A stretch of 64,000 nt of DNA from NCBI RefSeq assembly GCF_018986915.1, contig NZ_CP076723.1, positions 3,996,228 through 4,060,227 on the forward strand, written 5' to 3'. A model generated the notes under the pieces. The model searched no databases. It was given only the letters and a program-made list of their open reading frames with translations, and was not told the DNA's origin. Made by a program: the position numbers and the translations under genes. Shown here piece after piece: positions 57,476 to 64,000 of this stretch. The DNA comes from Geomonas oryzisoli. Lineage in GTDB: Bacteria; Desulfobacterota; Desulfuromonadia; Geobacterales; Geobacteraceae. The number at the start of each line of letters is the position of its first letter. Positions within the stretch are counted from its first letter, which is position 1.

Positions 57476-58818
57476 AGCGACCCTCCTTCAGGCAGTGCGC
57501 GCGGCGCGGCAGGTTCCTGCTCCATCGGCATCGGGGCGACATCGGGCATGGCGCCGTACTTGTCCTGCCACCCTTTCATCATCACATCGACCATCTTTTG
57601 CGGCGTCTGCCCCGGCTCCATTGACTCCGGGCTCATCTGCATCTGGGGCATGACCTTCTTCAGCGCGTCCATCAGGGAACCCGGCAGCTCTCCCTCCTGC
57701 ATCCCGGGCGTCATCTTCTTCTTGAACTGTTCCATCATCTGCGCCTTCATCAGGGGATCAGGCTGCCCGGGCATCATGAGCGGCATCATCTCCTCCATCA
57801 TCTCCATCATGATCCGATTCATCTCCCCTTCCGTTCCCTTCATCCACGGCTCGTAGAGCCTCGGGTCCATGTCCGGGTGCGGCGTCGAGAACTTCCGCGC
57901 CAGCTTCTCGTCACCGGGGTGGTAGCTCATGGCCTTGATGACCCGGTACAACTCGTCCCGCTTCTGTTCCACAGTCCATCCCTCGTACGACAGGAGATCG
58001 TAGGCGATACCGTGCAGCATGTGCAGGTTGTCGAAGATGTTGGCGGACTCCGGGGACATGCGGCTGTACCGTGGCATCATCTCGCGGGACAAGAGCATAC
58101 GCTGGGGGCGCTCCTTGAGAACCTGGGTGAAGAGGGTGCGATCGGTGTCACGCACCATCTCCTCCTGCGCCTTGCCGTTGCCTCCGAGCATCTGGGCCTC
58201 GTAGATGGCGGGATGCCACCAGTGCGCGGCGAAGAAGAAGTTGTTCGACTTGGGATAGTTGTTCCGGAACAAGGTGGCATACGGCTTCATCATGACGGCC
58301 GCGCGCCGCAAGGTCACGTCGAGGGGCGCGGGGCTGCGGGGGATATCCAACTTCTCCAGGTAGTAGGCAACGGCCCGGTCGGTCCAGCGTTTCTTCCGAT
58401 CCCAGGGTATGTCCCGGTCGGCCAGGATGTCATAGGTTTGCTCGTGGTGCATGTGGGTCCAATCGATGGCCCGGTAGAGCTGCCACATCGTGCGCGCCGT
58501 GTAGGGGCCGTAGAGTTCCATCTTCGGCTCGGTCTGCGGCGGGTTGTGGATCATCTCCAGGTACGCCAGATCCGCCTTCCGGTCGGTCTCTTCATGCTGC
58601 GCCAGAGGCTCCAGTTGCAGGAAATCGTGCTGGATGCCGTGGGCGAAGTGGATGGCGGCACCGACCCTGAAGGCCCCGTTCTCGCGGTGAAAAAACGCCG
58701 CATTATACGGCCCTTTCAGGTTGGAAACTTCTTTGCGCTGCTCCAGCGCCGCACCCGCCTTTGGCTGCAGGGCAAGGGCAAATAGCATTGCCGCCGACAG
58801 GGCAGTTCCGATTCTCAT
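57472..58818 (-). CDS. Exported His/Met-rich protein of unknown family
   Basis: A 448-residue protein that I do not recognise. A signal peptide (about 1-23, MRIGTALSAAMLFALALQ to GA) directs export. The first half contains clustered histidines: AIHFAHGIQHDFLQ, DWTHMHHEQT, FAAHWWHPAIYEAQ and NLHMLHGIAYD. They suggest a metal- or haem-binding helical fold. The second half (about 330-420) is very Met-rich (MNRIMMEMMEEMMPLMMPG). AAAGGAGG supports ATG 58818. It is the first gene of a run with an outer-membrane barrel (4-nt overlap), DUF4396 and the Met-rich peptide. Met- and His-rich exported proteins often bind copper, but no named family fits. Confidence 0.78.
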   Translation of the reverse strand: MRIGTALSAAMLFALALQPKAGAALEQRKEVSNLKGPYNAAFFHRENGAFRVGAAIHFAHGIQHDFLQLEPLAQHEETDRKADLAYLEMIHNPPQTEPKMELYGPYTARTMWQLYRAIDWTHMHHEQTYDILADRDIPWDRKKRWTDRAVAYYLEKLDIPRSPAPLDVTLRRAAVMMKPYATLFRNNYPKSNNFFFAAHWWHPAIYEAQMLGGNGKAQEEMVRDTDRTLFTQVLKERPQRMLLSREMMPRYSRMSPESANIFDNLHMLHGIAYDLLSYEGWTVEQKRDELYRVIKAMSYHPGDEKLARKFSTPHPDMDPRLYEPWMKGTEGEMNRIMMEMMEEMMPLMMPGQPDPLMKAQMMEQFKKKMTPGMQEGELPGSLMDALKKVMPQMQMSPESMEPGQTPQKMVDVMMKGWQDKYGAMPDVAPMPMEQEPAAPRALPEGGSL

Positions 58819-58939
58819 GACCGCCTCCTTTAATTTGAAAGGTTAAAATTTTCACATCTGGTATTCTAATGGGCATTGCTCCGATGGCAACTTATGATTT
58901 TCTCTAAGTAGGCTCGGAGTAATCCGAACAGGAGGTCTA

Positions 58940-59971
58940 ATGATGGATTCTATTGCACACAGAGTAGTAGTCATTACCGGTGCTTCAGCAGGGTTGGGAC
59001 GGGCGATAGCACAGGCGTTTGCGCGCGAGGGGGCCAGCATTGGGCTTGTCGCCAGGAACCGCGAAAGACTGGAGGCGGCAAAAGTTGAGGTCGAGCAGTT
59101 GGGAGGGAAGGCGCTGGTATTGGTCGGAGACGTGGCGGACGCGCAGCGCGTCGAGGAGGCAGCGGCGGAGGTGGAAGGGGAGTACGGCCCCATCGACGTC
59201 TGGGTGAACAACGCCATGACCTCGGTCTTCTCCCCCTTCAACCAGATGACCGCGGAGGAATTCAGGCGGGTCACCGAGGTGACTTACCTTGGCGCGGTGC
59301 ACGGCACCATGGCTGCGCTGAAGAGGATGCTGCCGCGGAACCGGGGCATGGTGATCCAGGTGGGCTCGGCGCTCTCGGATCGCAGCATCCCGCTGCAGTC
59401 CGCCTACTGCGGCGCCAAGCACGGCATGAGGGGCTTCACCGACTCGATCCGCTGCGAACTGATCCACGAGAAAAGCCGGGTGCACATCACCATGGTGCAG
59501 CTCCCGGCCATGAACACGCCGCAGTTCGACTGGGTCGAGTCGCGCCTTCCCAACCGGCCCCAGCCGGTCCCCCCCATCTACCAGCCCGAGGTTGCTGCCA
59601 ACGCCATCGTCTGGGCCTCGCACCACCGGCGCCGGGAGATCTACGTTGGCTTGCCGACGGTCAAGGCGATGTGGGGCAACAAGTTCATCCGGGGCCTACT
59701 CGACCTCTACCTTGGCCGCACCGGGTACACGTCGCAGCAGACCGACGAACCGGAGCGCCCGGAGCGCCCCGCCAACCTCTGGCACACGGTGCCCGGCCCC
59801 TTCAGCGCGCACGGACGCTTCGACGCCCGTTCCAAGGCCTTCAGCACCCAAGTCTGGCTCTCGGAAAACAAGTGGGGGCTAGGCATATTGCTGGCCGGCG
59901 GCCTCACGGCGGCCACCCTTTTCTTCAAGTCCAGCCATGACCGGCACCGCCGCGGCAAGTCCGGTCGATGA
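58940..59971 (+). CDS. Short-chain dehydrogenase/reductase with C-terminal membrane segment
   Basis: NAD(P)-dependent oxidoreductase of 343 residues. The SDR cofactor motif TGASAGLGRAIA and the catalytic Tyr/Lys in YCGAKHG are present, with the Ser in QVGSALSDRS. The C-terminal extension (about 260-343) is unusual for an SDR and contains a hydrophobic segment (ILLAGGLTAATLFF) near 315-330, so the protein may be membrane-tethered. GGAGG supports ATG 58940. It overlaps the cation-efflux gene by 4 nt. The substrate is unknown. Confidence 0.88.
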   Translation: MMDSIAHRVVVITGASAGLGRAIAQAFAREGASIGLVARNRERLEAAKVEVEQLGGKALVLVGDVADAQRVEEAAAEVEGEYGPIDVWVNNAMTSVFSPFNQMTAEEFRRVTEVTYLGAVHGTMAALKRMLPRNRGMVIQVGSALSDRSIPLQSAYCGAKHGMRGFTDSIRCELIHEKSRVHITMVQLPAMNTPQFDWVESRLPNRPQPVPPIYQPEVAANAIVWASHHRRREIYVGLPTVKAMWGNKFIRGLLDLYLGRTGYTSQQTDEPERPERPANLWHTVPGPFSAHGRFDARSKAFSTQVWLSENKWGLGILLAGGLTAATLFFKSSHDRHRRGKSGR

Positions 59972-60882
59972 GCGGCAGCCCGAAGAAAGTCATCTGGGCG
60001 GCCATGGCCGCGAACCTCGCCATCGCCGCGATCAAATTCTTCGCCGCCTGGCGCACCGGGAGCTCCGCCATCCTCTCCGAGGGGATCCATTCCGTGGTCG
60101 ACACCAGCGATCAGGTGCTCCTTCTGTACGGGTTGCACCGGGCGGCGCTCCCGCCGGACCGCGACTTCCCCTTCGGGCACGGCAAGGAGATCTACTTCTG
60201 GAGCTTCGTGGTCGCCATGCTCATCTTTTCGCTGGGCGCAGGCGTCTCTTTCTACGAGGGGGTGCACCACCTGCTGCACCCTGCCAAACTGGTCGATCCC
60301 AAGGTGAACTACTTCGTCATCGCCGCCGCCATGATCTTCGAGGGTATTTCGTGGACCATATCGGTGCTGGAATTCAGGAAACAGAAGAAGCCCGGGCTCG
60401 GTTACCTGCAGGCGATCCACAGGGGGAAGGACCCCACCCTGTTCCTGGTACTGATGGAGGATTCGGCAGCACTGCTGGGCCTTCTTACCGCACTGATAGG
60501 TATCGGGCTGAGCCAGGCCACCGGTCATCACTTTTTCGACGGGGCCGCCTCCCTCGTTATCGGCGCCATCCTGGCCGCTACCGCCGTCTTCCTTGCGCGG
60601 GAAACCAAGGGGCTGCTCATCGGGGAAGCGGCCGATCGTGAGGCGGAGCAGGTCATCAGGGGGATCGTGCAAAAGGGGCAACACGTGGAACGGGTCAACG
60701 AGGTGCTCACGCTGCAGATGGGCCCGGAATACGTCCTGGCCACGGTGGCCCTCGCTTTCGCCGATGGTATCACCGCGGATCAGATCGAGGACGAGGTCGC
60801 AAAACTGGAAACGGAGATAAAGAAGAGCCTGCCGACGGTGAAGAAGGTGTACATCGAGGCGGAAGGGGAGAAAACAGTATAG
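59968..60882 (+). CDS. Cation diffusion facilitator (CDF) transporter
   Basis: Metal/proton antiporter of the CDF family, 304 residues with about six hydrophobic helices. The first metal-site half is SEGIHSVVDTSDQ (HxxxD). The equivalent of the second half reads LMEDSAALLGLL, in which the usual His is replaced by Glu-Asp, as in the SLC30A9-like subgroup. A cytoplasmic C-terminal ferredoxin-like domain ends VKKVYIEAE. Substrate (Zn, Mn, Fe or Co) is not predictable. The ATG overlaps the SDR stop. A terminator lies 27 bp downstream. Confidence 0.9.
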   Translation: MSGSPKKVIWAAMAANLAIAAIKFFAAWRTGSSAILSEGIHSVVDTSDQVLLLYGLHRAALPPDRDFPFGHGKEIYFWSFVVAMLIFSLGAGVSFYEGVHHLLHPAKLVDPKVNYFVIAAAMIFEGISWTISVLEFRKQKKPGLGYLQAIHRGKDPTLFLVLMEDSAALLGLLTALIGIGLSQATGHHFFDGAASLVIGAILAATAVFLARETKGLLIGEAADREAEQVIRGIVQKGQHVERVNEVLTLQMGPEYVLATVALAFADGITADQIEDEVAKLETEIKKSLPTVKKVYIEAEGEKTV

Positions 60883-60908
60883 AGGGCAAGGGGGTGGAAC
60901 TATAACTG

Positions 60909-60943
60909 AAAGGGGGACGGCTGCTGCCGTCCCCCTTTTTGCG
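60909..60943. terminator. Bidirectional intrinsic terminator after the CDF gene
   Basis: AAAGGGGGACGGC (60909-60921), loop TGCT, GCCGTCCCCCTTT (60926-60938) and a T-run. It ends both the plus-strand SDR-CDF transcript and the minus-strand receiver-like gene. Confidence 0.9.
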
Positions 60944-61681
60944 TCACTCTTTGCTCTTCTTGAAGTAGGCCAGGAACTCCTGACGGGTGAGCCACTTCTT
61001 GCGCACCAGGTGCTCGATGCTGCGGCTCATGGCCTGGCGCTCGCCGTCTTTCATCTCCCCCTTGAGCAGCACGAAGAACGGGATGTTCCTCGTCTGCGGG
61101 TAGAGCCGGAAACGCTCCAGGAGCTCGAAGGCCGCCTGGTCCGGGAGCATCAGCGCGCAAAACATCATGTAGGGATGGATGATGGTGCCAAGGGCGACAG
61201 CCTCCTTCCCGGTATAGGCGTTCACGACCTCGAAGCCGAGTTTGGTGATTGCGTGCTGCACCTGCTCCTCGCCCTTGCGGGTCACCAGCATCACCTGCAG
61301 GTCGTAGTCATCCGACTCGTCCGTGAGACCCAGTTGCTTCAGTTTCCGGGTCATATAGGTCGTGTCGACGGGGAGAGTGAAGAAGCCCGCCACCGGGAAC
61401 ACGGCCCCCACCTGCCCGATCTCACTCAGGTACATGGGGAGGATCGGGATCTCCCGTGTCGCCGGGTTCTCCTTCAGGGCCAGCAGGACTCCCCAGCCGT
61501 CGTCGGACCAGGGGGAGAGGTCCAGCAGGATCGCCCTCGGAGTGCAACCTGCCAATTCCGAAATCTTGGCGGTCCTGGCGCGGTGCCCCCCTTCGGCGAG
61601 ATAGCTGCATGCGATGGCGCCTCGCTCCACCCTCTCGCCCAGTCCCATGATCCAGAGTTCTCGCTCGTCACATTCGATCAT
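60944..61681 (-). CDS. Degenerate double-receiver response-regulator-like protein
   Basis: A 245-residue cytoplasmic protein with two receiver-like (CheY-fold) halves (about 1-115 and 125-245). The first keeps an acidic segment, ILLDLSPWSDDGW, whose Asp could be the acceptor. In the second the acceptor position falls in MFCALMLPD, without a clear Asp at the expected place, and the conserved Lys is not clear either. No output domain follows. It may act as a protein-interaction module or scaffold in signalling. A ribosome site is weak (AGGAGTA before the ATG). No kinase is adjacent. Confidence 0.75.
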   Translation of the reverse strand: MIECDERELWIMGLGERVERGAIACSYLAEGGHRARTAKISELAGCTPRAILLDLSPWSDDGWGVLLALKENPATREIPILPMYLSEIGQVGAVFPVAGFFTLPVDTTYMTRKLKQLGLTDESDDYDLQVMLVTRKGEEQVQHAITKLGFEVVNAYTGKEAVALGTIIHPYMMFCALMLPDQAAFELLERFRLYPQTRNIPFFVLLKGEMKDGERQAMSRSIEHLVRKKWLTRQEFLAYFKKSKE

Positions 61682-61990
61682 CGGTACTCCTTTATCGTAC
61701 CCGGCGCTGCAATCGCCCTCCCCTTTTCAGGTGGAGGAGAGGCAGCCCCGGGGCCGAATTTTTAATGGTTTGCAGGGCGTCACCGTCGCGGGCCCGGCCG
61801 GCCGCCGTCAGCCGCGATGCCGCTCCTACAGCGTCGTTTCAACTCTTGCCCAGCCGAGTACACTGAGAATTTTTAATAAATAACATATTTTACCCGCAGA
61901 GCAAGAAAAAGTTGCGAGCTGTTGTATTGGCCTGCGATATATGATACCAATCGCTGGTCGTCTGTCAGGCATGTCTATAGGAGGGAAGCT
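61682..61990. other. Intergenic region before the DUF362 gene
   Basis: A 309-bp gap. The last 130 bp are AT-rich and probably hold the promoter of the DUF362 gene; TTGCGA (about 61912) with CGATAT downstream is weak. AGGAGGGAAGC just before 61991 is the ribosome site. The first part contains GC-rich palindromic patches with no clear terminator. No gene was recognised. Confidence 0.4.
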
Positions 61991-63097
61991 ATGAAGAGCA
62001 AGGTATTTTTCGCGGATATGAGGGCAGGGGCCAAGGAAAACCTGTTCGGCAAGATCGGTCGGCTGATGCAGCAGGCCGGGTTGGCGCAGAGCGTCGCGCC
62101 CGGGGACCTGGTCGCCGTGAAGGTCCACTTCGGGGAGCGGGGCAACCATACCTTCATCCGCCCGATCTTCCTGCGCCGTGTGGTGGACGAGATCAAGGCG
62201 CTGGAAGGAAAGCCGTTTCTGACCGACTCATCCACCCTCTACCCCGGCGAGCGCAAGGAGGCGGTTTCCGCCCTGGCCTGTGCCGTCGAGAACGGCTTTG
62301 CCTACGCCGTGGTCAACGCGCCGCTCATCATGTGTGACGGCCTTAAGGGGCATAACGCCAAGGACGTGCAGGTCGACGGCGAGATACTGAAGACGGTCAA
62401 CATCGGAGCCGAGATACTGGAGGCGGACGCGCTCATCGCGGTTTCCCATTTCAAGTGCCACGAGCTGACCGGGTTCGGCGGAACCCTGAAGAACCTGGGC
62501 ATGGGGTGCTCGAGCCGCACCGGAAAGATGCAGCAGCACTCCACGGTAGCGCCGAAGGTGGCTGAGCGTTTCTGCAACGGCTGCGCCGTCTGCCTTAAGT
62601 CCTGCGCCCACGCCGCCATCACCATCATCGAAGGGAAGGCCCACATCGACCCGGCCGCCTGTGTTGGGTGCAGCCGCTGCATCACCGCCTGCCAGAAGAA
62701 AGCGATCAACATCCAATGGAACGAGAGCGCGTCGCTGGTGATGCGCAAAATGGCCGAATACGCCAAGGGTGCCCTCCACGGCAAGGAGGGCAAGACCCTC
62801 TTTTTGAACTTCATCACCCAGGTCTCGCCGGCCTGCGACTGCTACGGGCACGCCGACGCCCCCATCGTCAACGACATCGGTATCTGCGCCTCGGCCGACC
62901 CGGTGGCGCTGGATCAGGCCTGCGCCGACCTGGTCAACAACGCTCGCGGCAACCAGGAGACCGCGCTCGCCAGCGGCCACGAGCCCGGCGGCGACAAGTT
63001 CCGCGGCGTCCATCCCGAGATCGACTGGGAAGTGCAGTTGGAGCACGCCGAAAATATCGGCGTCGGGACCAGAGCGTACGAACTGGTCAGGATCTGA
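61991..63097 (+). CDS. DUF362 family protein with 2x[4Fe-4S] ferredoxin domain
   Basis: A 368-residue iron-sulfur protein. The DUF362 part (about 1-190, 265-368) includes GDLVAVKVHFGERGNHTFIRP and VSHFKCHELTGFGGTLKNLGMG. The inserted ferredoxin has two complete cluster motifs, CNGCAVCLKSCAH and CVGCSRCITACQ. Functions are poorly defined; related proteins are annotated as Fe-S centre or sulfur-related redox proteins in anaerobes. ATG 61991 is well supported by AGGAGGG. It stands alone, followed by a terminator. Confidence 0.87.
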   Translation: MKSKVFFADMRAGAKENLFGKIGRLMQQAGLAQSVAPGDLVAVKVHFGERGNHTFIRPIFLRRVVDEIKALEGKPFLTDSSTLYPGERKEAVSALACAVENGFAYAVVNAPLIMCDGLKGHNAKDVQVDGEILKTVNIGAEILEADALIAVSHFKCHELTGFGGTLKNLGMGCSSRTGKMQQHSTVAPKVAERFCNGCAVCLKSCAHAAITIIEGKAHIDPAACVGCSRCITACQKKAINIQWNESASLVMRKMAEYAKGALHGKEGKTLFLNFITQVSPACDCYGHADAPIVNDIGICASADPVALDQACADLVNNARGNQETALASGHEPGGDKFRGVHPEIDWEVQLEHAENIGVGTRAYELVRI

Positions 63098-63124
63098 AAG
63101 ACAATTGAGCGAGTGCTTAACGAG

Positions 63125-63157
63125 AACGCCCCGGCAGAGTGAACCTGCCGGGGCGTT
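63125..63157. terminator. Intrinsic terminator after the DUF362 gene
   Basis: AACGCCCCGGCAG (63125-63137) and CTGCCGGGGCGTT (63145-63157), perfect 13-bp arms, 27 bp after the stop and 60 bp before the 3' end of the convergent sigma-54 activator gene. Confidence 0.85.
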
Positions 63158-63217
63158 GTCATGTGTGGTGTGAGTGTTGCTTTCCGCCGGCCGCGAGGAT
63201 GCGGCCCCGGGTGCGGC

Positions 63218-64000
63218 CTACTTCAGGAAGCCGAATTTCTTCATCCGGTAACGGAAGGCGTCGATGCCGAGGTTGAGCTTCTTGGCCGCCTTGGACTGGT
63301 TCCAGTCGGTCATTTCCAGGGACTGCTTGATCAGCTCGCGCTCCACCTCTTCGATGTCGATCCCCTCGGGGGGAAGCTTGAAGGTGGTGAGCGGCACGGT
63401 GACCTGCGAGGCCTTGGCCACGATCTCCAGCGGCAGGTTCTCCAGGAGCAGGTTCTCGTCGTTGCCAAGGATGATGGCGCGCTCGATCACGTTCTTCAGC
63501 TCACGGATGTTGCCGGGCCAGTTGTACTCCACCAGGAGCTTCTCCGCCATACTGGAGATCCCCTTGGTCGGTTTGCCGAACTCCTTGGAGAACACCTCGA
63601 TGAAGTAGTTGGCGAGCACCAGGATGTCCTCTTTGCGCTCGCGCAGGGCGGGGAGGAAGATCGGGATCACCTGGAGCCGGTAATACAGGTCGTTCCTGAA
63701 GGTCTTCTCCTCGATGGCCTTCATGAGATCCTTGTTGGTCGCCGAGATGATCCTCACGTCCACCGGGATCACCTTGCCCCCGCCGATGCGCCGGAAGGTG
63801 CGGTCCTCGAGGAAGCGCAGCAGCTTCGCCTGCATGCCGATCTCCATGTCCCCTATCTCGTCCAGGAACACGGTACCGCCGTCGGCGAGCTCGAAAAGGC
63901 CTTTCTTGGAGGTCTTGGCGTCGGTGAAAGCGCCCTTTTCGTGGCCGAACAGCTCGCTTTCCAGCAGCGTGGCCGGGACCGCGGCGCAGTTGATGGCAAC
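63218..64000 (-). CDS. Sigma-54-dependent Fis-type activator, 3' part (cut by window edge)
   Basis: C-terminal 260 or so residues of an NtrC-class activator whose start lies beyond the window. The visible AAA+ region includes [17 protein letters not shown] (the sigma-54 loop in the common GAFTDA form), Walker [10 protein letters not shown], the arginine finger context FRRIGGG and sensor II region [15 protein letters not shown]. The C-terminal HTH is [22 protein letters not shown]. The missing N-terminal domain (probably a receiver) would decide the signal. It is convergent with the DUF362 gene. Confidence 0.9.
   Translation of the reverse strand, partial: VAINCAAVPATLLESELFGHEKGAFTDAKTSKKGLFELADGGTVFLDEIGDMEIGMQAKLLRFLEDRTFRRIGGGKVIPVDVRIISATNKDLMKAIEEKTFRNDLYYRLQVIPIFLPALRERKEDILVLANYFIEVFSKEFGKPTKGISSMAEKLLVEYNWPGNIRELKNVIERAIILGNDENLLLENLPLEIVAKASQVTVPLTTFKLPPEGIDIEEVERELIKQSLEMTDWNQSKAAKKLNLGIDAFRYRMKKFGFLK

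Overview
The window is high-GC, densely coded bacterial DNA with short intergenic gaps. Its gene content points to a Geobacter-type deltaproteobacterium (Desulfuromonadia/Geobacterales, perhaps Geomonas or Citrifermentans). The signs are a twelve-haem periplasmic c-type cytochrome, a tungsten-type aldehyde:ferredoxin oxidoreductase beside its MoaD/ThiS-like partner, several sigma-54 activators, Fe-S flavoproteins, and recurrent GC-rich palindromes between genes. The genus is an inference; no rRNA or tRNA gene was seen. No CRISPR array, prophage or insertion sequence was recognised.

Region 1 (1-9.1 kb): a membrane hybrid histidine kinase, a very large secreted subtilisin-like protease built from many beta-rich modules, and a NUDIX hydrolase. 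Region 2 (9.3-25.3 kb) looks like an amino-acid uptake and oxidation locus. It has a class III aminotransferase, a divergent PAS-PAS sigma-54 activator, a complete livKHMGF branched-chain amino-acid ABC transporter, a MoaD-like protein, an aldehyde:ferredoxin oxidoreductase, a large NAD-glutamate dehydrogenase, a tandem universal stress protein and a D-2-hydroxyacid dehydrogenase. A good -24/-12 promoter precedes livK. An 18-bp perfect palindrome lies about 160 bp upstream of it, and a degenerate copy precedes the activator gene, so this may be the activator's binding site.

Region 3 (25.3-44.2 kb) is mixed. It holds a TRL-type lipoprotein, a small antitoxin-like protein, a second sigma-54 activator facing an amidohydrolase, a fused LplT-PlsC-AMP-ligase phospholipid repair protein, a YiiX-like papain-fold protein, a ferredoxin-nitroreductase, an Fe-S flavoprotein with a divergent HxlR regulator, the multihaem cytochrome, a TolB-like propeller protein, Pal and a TPR protein.

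Region 4 (44.3-55.7 kb) is the most coherent system. An eight-gene minus-strand run, marR > GH15 glucosidase/trehalase > DUF389 membrane protein > DapB-like > membrane-anchored trehalose-6-phosphate synthase > trehalose phosphatase > beta-lysine acetyltransferase (ablB) > nhaA, has gaps of 36 bp or less. It faces a ClC chloride transporter gene. This suggests one regulon for osmotic, salt and pH stress combining two compatible solutes with ion transport. The trehalose synthase carries a two-helix membrane sensor-like module.

Region 5 (55.7-64 kb) holds a four-gene minus-strand cluster of unknown function: a His/Met-rich exported protein, an outer-membrane barrel, a DUF4396 membrane protein and a 38-residue Met-rich membrane peptide. 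It is followed by an SDR-CDF transporter pair, a degenerate double-receiver protein, a DUF362 ferredoxin-like protein, and the 3' part of a third sigma-54 activator cut by the window edge.
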